Assembly (NCBI GenBank): GCA_029007825.1 | Contig: JAQXIO010000074.1 | Span: 1 to 64,000, forward strand | Reading direction: 5' to 3' | Origin: Bacteroidales bacterium | GTDB taxonomy: Bacteria; Bacteroidota; Bacteroidia; Bacteroidales; JAQXIO01 | Length of the DNA: 64,000 nt | Shown here: positions 9,892 through 19,672 of the stretch, piece after piece | Position numbering within the stretch: position 1 is the stretch's first letter | How the letters are laid out: each line of letters begins with the position of its first letter | The notes under the pieces: model-generated | Database searches by the model: none | What the model saw: only the letters and a program-made list of their open reading frames with translations | Told to the model about the DNA's origin: nothing | Position numbers and translations under genes: made by a program

Positions 9892-11208
9892 TTAGAAATT
9901 GAATTTAGCCATTAGCTGAAGGCGATTGGCATGGTTTGCTTCGTTGTCCATATTCTGGCGTTTTCCCCATAAATATTCACCTCCGACTTGTAAATTCGGC
10001 ATAATATTGTAAAACATACTGGCGGAAACATATTGACCTCTTTTATACTGTTCGCCCCAGTTGTAATCTCCTGCTTTATAAAGTCTTAGTTGACTATATG
10101 AACAGGTCATAAACCATTTTTTTGTAAAATTGAATTGTAAACCGGCAAAACCTCCCAAGCCACTTACTGCCTTCATTTTTCCAGGATTCTCGGGATCCGG
10201 AACCATATCCACACCAAAACCTGTTACATCCTGAAAATAGTTACTGATACCGGTACCGTAAGCCAATTGGTAAAAAGCACCTATCCGGCTGCCTATATCC
10301 GAATTACCGCTCAATTGTACACCCCAACCCACTTTATCTACGTTTTTATTTTCGATAAGATTGCGGTAAACCATGTTGCGCATTAAGGCAGATAGACGCA
10401 TACGTCCCTTGCCTTCATTCCAGCTATACTGAATATAAGCGGGAATATCGGGATAGCGCTGGTAAGGGATCGAATTGATATTGTTGGTAGTCGTTGCGCT
10501 TACCATAGGAACCTCAGCTGAAATTCCGACTTTCCAGTGGGCATTCAACTGATTAGTGTAAGAAAGGATCATATGACGCAGGAAAGTCCAGCCATTAGGC
10601 CCCTCGTTATCGATTGTAGTCGGCGCAGCTGCAAGGTCGGTAAAAAGGCTCGCGGTATAACCGAGACGGAATCCCCTGTAATCGATATAAGCGTGGCGCA
10701 GACGGAAGGCATAACCCGGGCCGCCGAAGTCAGCATTGATATATGCGTCGAAACGGTTTTCCGATTCAGGCAATGCGACAAAATTGAAGAACAGGTTACT
10801 GGTGCTGATACCATATTGTAGTTGTCCTCCGTTGCCGGGTTCCGGATGCATAGGGATAACACCGGGCATAAATAATGTGGCATTATCGACGACTCCGTTA
10901 AAGTCGAAAGAGGCGGTACCTTTGACAAATCCACCTATACCGAGATAGGCTTTTTTGTTTTTCCCCATAATAGCGAAACGGGGCAAATCCGGATCGTTGA
11001 ATGCTTCGGGAGAATTATCCTTGAAAATGATAATCATTTCAGGAGTAACATATTCGTGATAAGAGAGACGGACACCTGCTTCATTTTCGCTTTCCGCAGT
11101 TTGAGCTTGGTCGTTTTTATGCTGGCGTTTCGGATGATTTTCGGAGAATGCCAATTCGATACTTCCCAGCAAAAAGAAACTTACAAGTAAAATGATATTC
11201 TTTTTCAT
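9892..11208 (-). CDS. DcaP-like outer-membrane porin
   Basis: 438 aa. Signal peptide of about 22 residues (MKKNIILLVSFFLLGSIELAFS), then a short charged linker and a string of amphipathic beta strands, ending in an aromatic residue (...LQLMAKFNF) as expected for BAM-inserted barrels. The N-terminal 'KKAYLGIGGFVKGTASFDFNG' pattern and overall length match DcaP-type trimeric porins, a family with members in Bacteroidota. It is 5 nt downstream of the GadC-like antiporter on the same strand, so the two are probably co-transcribed; the porin may admit the antiporter's substrate across the outer membrane (inference). An OprO/OprP-type porin is the alternative name. Confidence 0.7.
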   Translation of the reverse strand: MKKNIILLVSFFLLGSIELAFSENHPKRQHKNDQAQTAESENEAGVRLSYHEYVTPEMIIIFKDNSPEAFNDPDLPRFAIMGKNKKAYLGIGGFVKGTASFDFNGVVDNATLFMPGVIPMHPEPGNGGQLQYGISTSNLFFNFVALPESENRFDAYINADFGGPGYAFRLRHAYIDYRGFRLGYTASLFTDLAAAPTTIDNEGPNGWTFLRHMILSYTNQLNAHWKVGISAEVPMVSATTTNNINSIPYQRYPDIPAYIQYSWNEGKGRMRLSALMRNMVYRNLIENKNVDKVGWGVQLSGNSDIGSRIGAFYQLAYGTGISNYFQDVTGFGVDMVPDPENPGKMKAVSGLGGFAGLQFNFTKKWFMTCSYSQLRLYKAGDYNWGEQYKRGQYVSASMFYNIMPNLQVGGEYLWGKRQNMDNEANHANRLQLMAKFNF

Positions 11209-11213
11209 AACGA

Positions 11214-12749
11214 TTAGGCTTTCGGGGTAGAGCTATTATTTGTTTGAGTAGGGTTTGACGGTGTTACAGTCGTTTTTGCGTCTGTTGTAACGTTTGCTTC
11301 TTCCCAGTGGAATGGTTCGAATTCACTGTCCGGATCTGTCCATGACGGTTTTTTTACTGCGTAGATAATAAACGGAGCAGCAACAACAATAACGCAACCG
11401 AGAATAAGAACGGCAAACCATACAGCATTGCTTCCTACTGCAATTTGGCCGGGAGGAATGAAACTAAGTACGAAAGCCAGCAAAGAACCGCAGAAGCCAA
11501 GACCTCCGATAAACCACATTAAACCGTTGCCTTTTTTTCCGATACGGAACGGACGGTTCGCTTTTTTCATGTTATAACGTAAGTAGATTGCTCCGCTGAA
11601 CATCAGCATATACATAATCAAATACAACAAAACGGTAAGTTGTGATAATATCTGATAGAAACTTTGTACGGAAGGCATAACGACGAAGAGCAAACTAAGT
11701 AATGTTACGGCAATGCCTTGCAAATAAAGAATATTTTTTTGCACACCGTTATTGTTTGTCTTTTGAAAGAAAGGAGGGAGATAACCTGCTTTACCAACGG
11801 CAAAGATACCTTTCGAAGGACCTGCGACCCAAGTTAAAACACCGGCAAGTACACCGAATGCAAGAGCGATTGCAATGATAGGAGACAACCAGGAGGCATG
11901 TACATATTTAAAGTAATTATCAAATCCAACTAAAAGGCTCTGTGTTAGGTTAATGTCTTTCTCGGGAATAATAATACCAAGGGAGAATGTTCCCAAAACG
12001 AAGATAACAACGGTAATAAGAGAACCGATGAATACGGCTTTAGGATAATTTTTTGAAGGATTTTCCACATCTTTCACATGGATACCACCCATTTCCATAC
12101 CTGCATAGAAAAGGAAAATACTGGCTGCGAGAACCAGATTGTCGAATTTGCTGAAATCTGGGAGGAAGCTTCCGTGAAAATCCATTTGAGATTGTCCTCC
12201 GGTAGAAAGATAGATGATAGCTAATAAAATTAGAAGACCGGCAGGGATGATGGTGCCGACAAGACCTCCTACTTTTGATACCTTGCCTACCCAGCCCATA
12301 CCCTTCAGAGAGATGAAGGTTGCGATCCAATAAATAATAAGTACTACCGCCAAAGAATAATAGCGGTTTGATGCCAGAGCCATATCATGAACATCGTTCA
12401 TGCCGATAAAAGCCAGCGAAACAGCGCCGAATGTCAATACGGTGGGGTACCAGATCGTACTTTCGATCCACTGTAACCAAATAGCCAGAAAACCCAGTTT
12501 TTTACCGTATGCTTCGCCGACCCATCGGAATACCCCGCCTTGTTTATCCTGAAACATAGCAGCCAATTCCGCTGCCACTAAAGCTGTAGGAATTAAAAAT
12601 ACGACAGCTGCGAATAAATAATAAAATGCGGAACTTAATCCGTAAACTGCTTCGGCTGGTAGTCCACGCAGACTGACTACAGCCGTTACGTTCATAATTG
12701 CGAGTGTAAACACTCCCAATTTGATGGCTTTACTTGTTCCTGTTGCCAT
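11214..12749 (-). CDS. gadC: APC-superfamily amino-acid antiporter, GadC-like (glutamate/GABA type)
   Basis: 511 aa with about 12 predicted membrane helices. The N-terminal APC signature is clear: a glycine-containing TM1, 'AAELAAMFQDKQGGVFRWVGEAYG' in TM2/loop, 'FYAGMEMGGIHVKDVENPSKNYPKA' around TM6 and 'GVLTWVAGPSKGIFAVGKAGYLPPFFQKTN' around TM8, all features of GadC and related glutamate:GABA antiporters. The soluble C-terminal tail of about 40 residues could correspond to the pH-sensing plug of GadC, but here it is Thr/Asn-rich and not obviously homologous. No glutamate decarboxylase or glutaminase gene lies in the window, so the exchanged substrate is unproven. The downstream porin is 5 nt away. 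Confidence 0.72.
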   Translation of the reverse strand: MATGTSKAIKLGVFTLAIMNVTAVVSLRGLPAEAVYGLSSAFYYLFAAVVFLIPTALVAAELAAMFQDKQGGVFRWVGEAYGKKLGFLAIWLQWIESTIWYPTVLTFGAVSLAFIGMNDVHDMALASNRYYSLAVVLIIYWIATFISLKGMGWVGKVSKVGGLVGTIIPAGLLILLAIIYLSTGGQSQMDFHGSFLPDFSKFDNLVLAASIFLFYAGMEMGGIHVKDVENPSKNYPKAVFIGSLITVVIFVLGTFSLGIIIPEKDINLTQSLLVGFDNYFKYVHASWLSPIIAIALAFGVLAGVLTWVAGPSKGIFAVGKAGYLPPFFQKTNNNGVQKNILYLQGIAVTLLSLLFVVMPSVQSFYQILSQLTVLLYLIMYMLMFSGAIYLRYNMKKANRPFRIGKKGNGLMWFIGGLGFCGSLLAFVLSFIPPGQIAVGSNAVWFAVLILGCVIVVAAPFIIYAVKKPSWTDPDSEFEPFHWEEANVTTDAKTTVTPSNPTQTNNSSTPKA

Positions 12750-13111
12750 AATAAATAATAGTTTTATAGATGAAACATTACTCGATTAATATTGAGGAAT
12801 TTATTCTTGTCCCTCGTGTTTATAACAGCTTTATTTCTATTTGGTTTATTTACTATTATTAAAATGAACAAAACAAAAAACTTTAATCTTAAAGAGTGAA
12901 CAAATTGATATTTGGAGTGTTACGGACAACTTCGGATAAGTTGTGTATTTAAGACAGTTAATCGGTATGAAATGCCATGTTTCGTTTGAGTAGTTTTGTC
13001 TATTTTAATATTTGGCTAAGAAATTGCCGGATATCTCCTTATTGCCGGATAGTTTTATTTTTGATATTAAGATAAAAAAGATAATTCGATATTAAAAAAG
13101 TGTCAAAAATA
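12750..13111. other. AT-rich intergenic stretch, no gene seen
   Basis: Very AT-rich sequence between the divergent antiporter and GH9 units. I find no reading frame of useful length and no convincing hairpin. It must contain the promoter of the minus-strand antiporter operon, but I could not point to a good TAnnTTTG box for it. Confidence 0.5.
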
Positions 13112-13143
13112 TTTTGCATGATAATATAAAACCATTACATTTG
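13112..13143 (+). promoter_or_regulatory. Strong Bacteroidota-type promoter
   Basis: A TTTTG -33 element at 13112-13116 and a TACATTTG -7 element at 13136-13143 are separated by 19 bp, matching the TTTG-N19-TAnnTTTG consensus. Transcription would start near 13150 on the plus strand, over 350 nt before the next start codon. Confidence 0.7.
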
Positions 13144-13186
13144 AAGCAAATATAAAAATAATAGTGATTGTTTTTTTGCTGTAATA

Positions 13187-13204
13187 AAGCATTGGTAGAG
13201 GTTA
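13187..13204 (+). repeat. Direct repeat, copy 1
   Basis: An 18-nt motif (AAGCATTGGTAGAGGTTA) repeated at 13437-13454 with 17 of 18 bases identical. The second copy forms the 5' arm of the terminator hairpin, so this copy could compete for the 3' arm (8 bp of pairing, AGAGGTTA with TGACCTCT including one G-U). Confidence 0.55.
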
Positions 13205-13436
13205 TTATTCTGAAAAACAGATTGATATGATATGTTTTAAGAATGACACAGAGAAAAGCCAGTAATACTTAATAAATGTAACAATATTTCTGTCTTAGAT
13301 GATCGAAAAGCATTGATTTAAGTTAAAATATTCAGGTTTTGTTTTTAATATGATATATTTCAAATATAAATAGGCAAAATTCATGGAGCGAAAACACAAT
13401 GAATGAGTTTTTTTCATGATAGTACTTAGTTTAGTT

Positions 13437-13454
13437 AAGCAATGGTAGAGGTTA
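13437..13454 (+). repeat. Direct repeat, copy 2, within terminator arm
   Basis: Second copy of the motif at 13187-13204, differing at one base. It overlaps the left arm of the hairpin at 13447-13473. Confidence 0.55.
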
Positions 13455-13480
13455 GTCGGGATGACTGACCTCTGTTTTTA
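13447..13480 (+). terminator. Intrinsic terminator upstream of the GH9 gene
   Basis: An 11-bp stem (13447-13457 with 13463-13473, one G-U pair, 5-nt loop) is followed by GTTTTTA. It would end transcripts from the promoter at 13112-13143 just before the GH9 gene's own promoter. Confidence 0.75.
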
Positions 13481-13481
13481 T

Positions 13482-13489
13482 TATATTTG
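13482..13489 (+). promoter_or_regulatory. -7 promoter element of the GH9 gene
   Basis: TATATTTG matches TAnnTTTG. It predicts a transcript start just after 13490, so translation must begin downstream at ATG 13508, not at the in-frame TTG at 13487. The -33 region overlaps the preceding terminator hairpin. Confidence 0.65.
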
Positions 13490-13507
13490 CACTGTAATTT
13501 ATATACC

Positions 13508-15940
13508 ATGAAAAAAACGTTTTTATTATTGAGCCTGCTAATATCGGGTGTGTCTCTTTTTAGCCGGAATGACGATGATGCGGCATATACTATAACGGAT
13601 AAAGAATACTTTACGAATGGAAAAGTTTCCGTATTGGTACAGCATAATAATTATTATGTAGGACGTTGTTCCGGCATAGAAATCATACAGCATGGCGAAC
13701 GGATTCTTACCAATGGAGGGGTTGCGATGTTATCTTGTGCAGTTCCCGATCCGAAAGATGTCCCGGTACCGCAAAGCGGCACCCGCTTTATAAATGTGGA
13801 AAAACACCAGATCGGTGCGAAGTGCCTATATCCTGAAATAGAATTGCCTTATAGTATAGCTGTGGAGAACCGGGGGAACGATTTTGTCCTGTCTCTTTAT
13901 TTGGATGCACCTATTGCTGATTCTCTGAACGGGAAAATCGATTTTATTGTAGAACTCTACCCCGAAATGTATAAGGGAAAAAGTTATTTTATGGATGCAA
14001 AGAGTGGTATTTTCCCTAACCAGTTTGACGGAGCAATAGAGACCGACGGTCAATTCCACTCCATTAAGCCTCTATCGAAAGGGAAATCATTGGTCGTAGC
14101 ACCGGAATTACCGCTTCATTCCCTGAAAATAAAGTCGGATAAAAACGATATAGAATTGATCGATGCCCGGGGAATACATGAACATAAATGGTTTGTAGTG
14201 CGCTCGGTTGTTCCGGCAGGCATTACAGGAAAAGCTCTGGAATGGGTAATAACACCTGCCAGCGATGAGTTGTGGAAACGCCAGCCGCGGATAGCTTATT
14301 CACAGATAGGTTATCATCCCCGGCAAAGAAAAATAGCTTATGTGGAACTGGACTCTACTGAACAGGCCAGAGGAAAACTGGAGCTGGTACGTCTGCGGCC
14401 CGATGGAACGAAAGAAAAGATAAAGACCGATAAAACCAGGGAATGGGGAAGGTACCTTTGTTATAATTATTGTACGATGGATTTTTCTAAAGTGCGGGAA
14501 GAAGGTCTTTACCAACTTGTATATGGTGATGCGGCATCCTTGCCTTTTCCTATATCGAATAGGGTATATAATGAAGTCTGGAAGCCTACGTTGGAAACAT
14601 TTTTATGTGTTCAGATGTGCCACATGGCCGTAAAAGACAGAATACGGAATTGGCATGGAATCTGTCATAATGATGATGCGGTAGTTCCTCCCGCCAATCT
14701 CTCTTATCTTCTCGGATATCAGCAACGGGATACCAGCGATACCCCTTATAAATCTGGCGAGCATGTGCCCGGGGTAAATGTAGGAGGGTGGCACGATGCC
14801 GGAGATAACCAGGTTCCCCAGGGGGTAACTTCTCATGCTGTACACATGCTTACGCTGGCATATGAAGAATTTCGTCCTGAAACGGATCAGACGACAATAA
14901 ACCAGCAGGATAAACAGACACTTCTGCATGTGCCGGATGGAAAAAATGATTTCTTGCAGCAGATAGAACATGGAGTATTGAATTTACTGGCAGGTTACCG
15001 TATTGCGGGGCATGCTTTTATCGGAACCATATGCAGCTCATGGGAAGAAAACCTGGAGATTGGATCGCCGGGTGATAATAACGACGGGATAGTCGGAACT
15101 AAAGATGATCGTTATGTTTTTACGAATAAAAGCCAGCCTGTCGAATACAATTCGGCTGCTACGTTAGCTGCTGCGGCAAGAGTACTTAAAGACTATGATA
15201 AAGCTCTTGCAACCGAATGCCTGACTACGGCGGAAAAGATATGGAATACGGAAAAAACGGCAGCTGCTGTTAAAGTAAGGGGAGGCTATGCCCCGTCTAA
15301 TACCCAGAAAGAACAGGTATGTGCAGCAGTAGAACTCTTTTTGTCTACCCGGAAAGATGAATATAAGAGTTTCTTACTGGAAATTCTGCCCGAATTACCG
15401 GAAAGACAAATGGAAGGTTTGGCAGCGTCGCTTTGTCGTGTAGCAGAACCTTTGGGTTCGGAAACTTTTAAAAATCAGCTAAAACTGAGATTAGCGGAGT
15501 GGGGGAAGAAAAGATATAAGGCATACGAAGAAAATCCGTTTTTCTTGCCACCTCTCCATAAAATGTTCGGCTCTCTGGCATACAAACTGGGACATGCAGC
15601 TAATAACTATTTCCTGCATAAAACATATCCCGACTTATTTGATGATGACTACCTTTACCGGACGTTGCATTATACATTCGGCTGTCATGCAGTTCCCGAC
15701 CGCTCTTTTGTCTCGGGCGTAGGAATAAAATCCCTGACACCGGGATTCGGATTTAATCGCAGTGATTTCTCCTACATACCGGGGGGAGTGACTTGTGGAG
15801 GAACGAGTTGGATACAACCGGATTTTCCGGAATTTAAAGAGAACGATCCCTACCTTTGGTTGCAGACGGAATATACGGTAGGAACAGCCGTCGATTATAT
15901 CTTCTGTGTTTTGGCAGCCGATCACTTGCTTAAGTATTAA
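13508..15940 (+). CDS. Glycoside hydrolase family 9 (endoglucanase-type), secreted
   Basis: 810 aa from ATG 13508, chosen because it gives a clean signal peptide (MKKTFLLLSLLISGVSLF) and because a -7 element at 13482-13489 overlaps the upstream alternative start. From about residue 260 comes the cellulase N-terminal Ig-like domain ('YSQIGYHPRQRKIAYVELD'), then the (alpha/alpha)6 catalytic domain with the GH9 signature GGWHDAGDN (catalytic base region D430/D433) and the C-terminal acid in LQTEYTVG (E788). GH9 enzymes cleave beta-1,4-glucans and related beta-glucosides by inversion. Residues 20-255 form a beta-rich region I do not recognise. A serine hydrolase gene follows after 15 nt, probably in the same operon. 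The exact substrate is unknown. Confidence 0.85.
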   Translation: MKKTFLLLSLLISGVSLFSRNDDDAAYTITDKEYFTNGKVSVLVQHNNYYVGRCSGIEIIQHGERILTNGGVAMLSCAVPDPKDVPVPQSGTRFINVEKHQIGAKCLYPEIELPYSIAVENRGNDFVLSLYLDAPIADSLNGKIDFIVELYPEMYKGKSYFMDAKSGIFPNQFDGAIETDGQFHSIKPLSKGKSLVVAPELPLHSLKIKSDKNDIELIDARGIHEHKWFVVRSVVPAGITGKALEWVITPASDELWKRQPRIAYSQIGYHPRQRKIAYVELDSTEQARGKLELVRLRPDGTKEKIKTDKTREWGRYLCYNYCTMDFSKVREEGLYQLVYGDAASLPFPISNRVYNEVWKPTLETFLCVQMCHMAVKDRIRNWHGICHNDDAVVPPANLSYLLGYQQRDTSDTPYKSGEHVPGVNVGGWHDAGDNQVPQGVTSHAVHMLTLAYEEFRPETDQTTINQQDKQTLLHVPDGKNDFLQQIEHGVLNLLAGYRIAGHAFIGTICSSWEENLEIGSPGDNNDGIVGTKDDRYVFTNKSQPVEYNSAATLAAAARVLKDYDKALATECLTTAEKIWNTEKTAAAVKVRGGYAPSNTQKEQVCAAVELFLSTRKDEYKSFLLEILPELPERQMEGLAASLCRVAEPLGSETFKNQLKLRLAEWGKKRYKAYEENPFFLPPLHKMFGSLAYKLGHAANNYFLHKTYPDLFDDDYLYRTLHYTFGCHAVPDRSFVSGVGIKSLTPGFGFNRSDFSYIPGGVTCGGTSWIQPDFPEFKENDPYLWLQTEYTVGTAVDYIFCVLAADHLLKY

Positions 15941-15955
15941 ACTAATAAATATACT

Positions 15956-17263
15956 ATGAATCATTTTTTAAGAAAAACACTTGTAGCTGTTATTTCAGCT
16001 TTAGTATTGTTGGTACAATATGTGCCGGCTGTGGCCGGAACCTCCGATACTAAAGATAATAAGGAGAAACCGCAGTTTTTTATTTATAGAAATACTTCCG
16101 GAAGTTTCGATGCAGAACGCTTGAAAAGAATAGATACTTACCTGAATCGGATGATAAATGAGGGGGTTGTTCCTCAGATTGTTACATTTGTGGCAAAAGA
16201 CGGTATCGTTGTTCATAATAAGGCCTATGGTTACAGAAATATAGAACAAAGGGAGGTTTGTTCCACAGACGATATTTTCCGTAATGCGTCACAAACGAAA
16301 GCGGTAGTTACGGCAGCGCTGATGACTCTGTTTGAAGAGGGAAAATTCAATCTCGATGATCCGGTAAAAAAATTTATCCCGGAATTTGAGAATCCACAGG
16401 TCTTCGTCTCGCTGAATGATGATACCACATTCGTTTCCCGTCCTGCATCCTGCGATGTTACGATACGGCATTTATTAAGCCACTCGTCCGGCATTACTTA
16501 TGGAACCTCATGGGGTAATCCATGGAAAGCCATTTTTGAAAAAGCCGATATTCCGGGAGTATATTCCCTGAAATCTTTAACTACGCAGGAAGTGGCCCGA
16601 CGCATAGGTAAAATGCCGTTGTTGCACGATCCTGGTACAGCTTTTACATATGGGCTTAATATCGATGTGGCAGGTGCGTTGATTGAGATTATATCTGGCG
16701 AACCGCTTGATCGGTTTATGAAAGAACGTATATTCGATCCGTTGGGAATGAAAGATACCTATTTCTATCTTCCGGAATCAAAAGTAAACAGACTGGTAAC
16801 GCTTTATACGAAATCGAAAGGAGAAGATCTCAAGCCATGTATAATTCCCGATTTTCAGAAATATCCCTATTCCGGTGCAAAAACATGGTTCAGTGGAGGT
16901 GCCGGTTTATGCGGTACGATTGAAGACTATGCGCGTTTTTGCCAGATGATTCTGAATGGAGGAGTTTTTAATGGTAACCGTATTTTAGGGCGTAAAACCG
17001 TAGAGCTCATGGGAAAGAATAACGTGGGCAATTTAAGGGGAAAGAATGGATTCGGACTGGGCTTTGAAACATTTGAGGAGAAAGACAGTTTTTATTCTCC
17101 CGTTTCGGTAGGTTCGCTGTCGTGGGGAGGTATGTACCATACCAATTATATAATAGACCGGAAAGAAAATATGATAATATTGATTTATTCGAACGTATTT
17201 CCTTACGACGGTCCCCAAATACACAACATATTTTACAATTTGGTATATCAGGCCTTGGAGTAA
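15956..17263 (+). CDS. Serine beta-lactamase-fold hydrolase (PF00144), secreted
   Basis: 435 aa with a signal peptide of about 28 residues (to AVAG). The class C beta-lactamase/esterase fold is shown by the SxxK motif S112-Q-T-K115 in 'FRNASQTKAVV', a Y-x-x-N-type second motif in 'FTYGLNIDVAG', 'HDPGTAFTYG' before it, and a late 'SWGGMYHTNYIID' strand where the KTG-like triad would lie. This branch of PF00144 contains mostly esterases, D-aminopeptidases and penicillin-binding-like proteins rather than true beta-lactamases, so I would not call it a resistance gene. It follows the GH9 gene by 15 nt and ends before a terminator, suggesting a two-gene unit; a role as a sugar-ester or peptide hydrolase is inference. 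Confidence 0.82.
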   Translation: MNHFLRKTLVAVISALVLLVQYVPAVAGTSDTKDNKEKPQFFIYRNTSGSFDAERLKRIDTYLNRMINEGVVPQIVTFVAKDGIVVHNKAYGYRNIEQREVCSTDDIFRNASQTKAVVTAALMTLFEEGKFNLDDPVKKFIPEFENPQVFVSLNDDTTFVSRPASCDVTIRHLLSHSSGITYGTSWGNPWKAIFEKADIPGVYSLKSLTTQEVARRIGKMPLLHDPGTAFTYGLNIDVAGALIEIISGEPLDRFMKERIFDPLGMKDTYFYLPESKVNRLVTLYTKSKGEDLKPCIIPDFQKYPYSGAKTWFSGGAGLCGTIEDYARFCQMILNGGVFNGNRILGRKTVELMGKNNVGNLRGKNGFGLGFETFEEKDSFYSPVSVGSLSWGGMYHTNYIIDRKENMIILIYSNVFPYDGPQIHNIFYNLVYQALE

Positions 17264-17305
17264 TTAAGAAATATTCTAAAACGGAGTGAGACAACTGTCA
17301 TTCAG

Positions 17306-17348
17306 GCATCCGGACAATAGATAATTTGTCCGGATGCTTTGTTATTTT
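17306..17348 (+). terminator. Intrinsic terminator after GH9/serine hydrolase
   Basis: A perfect 12-bp stem (17306-17317 with 17326-17337, 8-nt loop) followed by a T-rich tail. It separates the hydrolase pair from the ATP synthase operon. Confidence 0.88.
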
Positions 17349-17429
17349 TTGTGCCGGTATGGAATATCTTTACAACAAAATAAAGAAAGCTTAACACAAG
17401 GAATCAAAACAACATTCAAACATATCTGC

Positions 17430-17437
17430 TATATTTG
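17430..17437 (+). promoter_or_regulatory. -7 promoter element of the atp operon
   Basis: TATATTTG lies 43 nt before the atpD start. No good -33 TTTG is seen at the ideal distance. Confidence 0.55.
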
Positions 17438-17474
17438 TGAACAGCAAGAAGGCAAATATAGATGTAGAAATTAA

Positions 17475-19001
<1,527 letters not shown>

Positions 19002-19004
19002 AGT

Positions 19005-19238
19005 ATGAAACTGGAAATATTATCACCGACAGGAACCATTTTCAAAGGAGAAGCAGATAGTATTTCGTTGCCGGGAACATATGGAAGCTTTGAGATACTC
19101 GGCGGACATGCACCTTTGATTGCTGCTTTACAACAGGGGAAAGTGCATTACACAGTGTCTGGAATAACGGAAGCATTAGATATACAAGGCGGTTTTGTCG
19201 AGGTACAGCAAAACGACATTTCTGTTTGTGTAGAATAA
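19005..19238 (+). CDS. atpC: ATP synthase F1 subunit epsilon (short form)
   Basis: 77 aa. Only the N-terminal beta-sandwich domain is present ('LEILSPTGTIFKGEADSISL', 'PGTYGSFEILGGHAPLIAAL'); the C-terminal two-helix inhibitory domain of the 130-140 aa family members is absent. Epsilon links gamma to the c-ring. The short form is usual in this phylum and implies that ATP hydrolysis is not restrained by the epsilon helices as in E. coli (inference). Tightly packed, 3 nt after atpD. Confidence 0.95.
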   Translation: MKLEILSPTGTIFKGEADSISLPGTYGSFEILGGHAPLIAALQQGKVHYTVSGITEALDIQGGFVEVQQNDISVCVE

Positions 19239-19254
19239 AAATATTTAATTTAAT

Positions 19255-19671
19255 ATGGTTCGATTAAAACTACGATTATTAGGATTGGTAACAGGAGTAA
19301 ATTTGGCACTCGGAATATTGGTGTGGCTTTTCCTCTTTGTTTTATGGCCACATCACTACTTCAAGTGGTATCCCTCTATTCCGGCCTATTTCTGGCTTAT
19401 GGGTGTAATTATGATATTTGCTCTGAATCGCCGAAAATCACAGGATCCCAATTACGTAGTTACGGCATATATGGTTATTCGGATGACTAAATTACTCTCT
19501 TCTCTTGTTTTTTTGTGGCTATATACGGCACTTGTGCATGAATACATCTATGCTTTCGGACTAACCTTGATGTTGTTTTATTTTATTCATCTTGCAATCG
19601 AAAGCTATGTGTTTTATTTGTATGAAAAGAGAAGGATGATAAGAAAAAAAGGAAAAGAGAATCGGCAATAA
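19255..19671 (+). CDS. Small four-helix membrane protein of the atp operon (AtpI-like position)
   Basis: 138 aa with four hydrophobic segments (about 7-30, 38-56, 72-92, 97-122) and a strongly basic tail (EKRRMIRKKGKENRQ). It lies between atpC and atpB, with 1 nt before the atpB start. Unknown or AtpI/UncI-like small membrane proteins commonly occur at this place; AtpI assists c-ring assembly and Mg2+ handling in other bacteria. Sequence resemblance to AtpI is only in size, topology and position, so the function is inferred. Confidence 0.7.
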   Translation: MVRLKLRLLGLVTGVNLALGILVWLFLFVLWPHHYFKWYPSIPAYFWLMGVIMIFALNRRKSQDPNYVVTAYMVIRMTKLLSSLVFLWLYTALVHEYIYAFGLTLMLFYFIHLAIESYVFYLYEKRRMIRKKGKENRQ

Positions 19672-19672
19672 A

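Larger units (their letters stand above)
13150..13480 (+). ncRNA. Candidate small RNA or long regulatory leader
   Basis: This tract lies between the promoter at 13112-13143 and a strong intrinsic terminator at 13447-13480 and contains no substantial reading frame (the longest ATG frames are about 10 codons). It could be a free-standing small RNA of about 330 nt or an attenuator leader for the GH9 gene. No known RNA family is recognised by eye. Confidence 0.4.

Noticed and set aside
13187..13454. Direct repeats as part of a CRISPR array or tRNA fragment
   Set aside because: Only two copies, 250 nt apart, with no regular spacers, and no cloverleaf can be drawn.
13487..13507. TTG start giving seven extra residues before the GH9 signal peptide
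   Set aside because: It overlaps the -7 promoter box and would lie upstream of the transcript start.
15956..17263. Antibiotic-resistance beta-lactamase
   Set aside because: The PF00144 fold is clear, but the second and third motifs are not those of true class C beta-lactamases; the context is carbohydrate metabolism.
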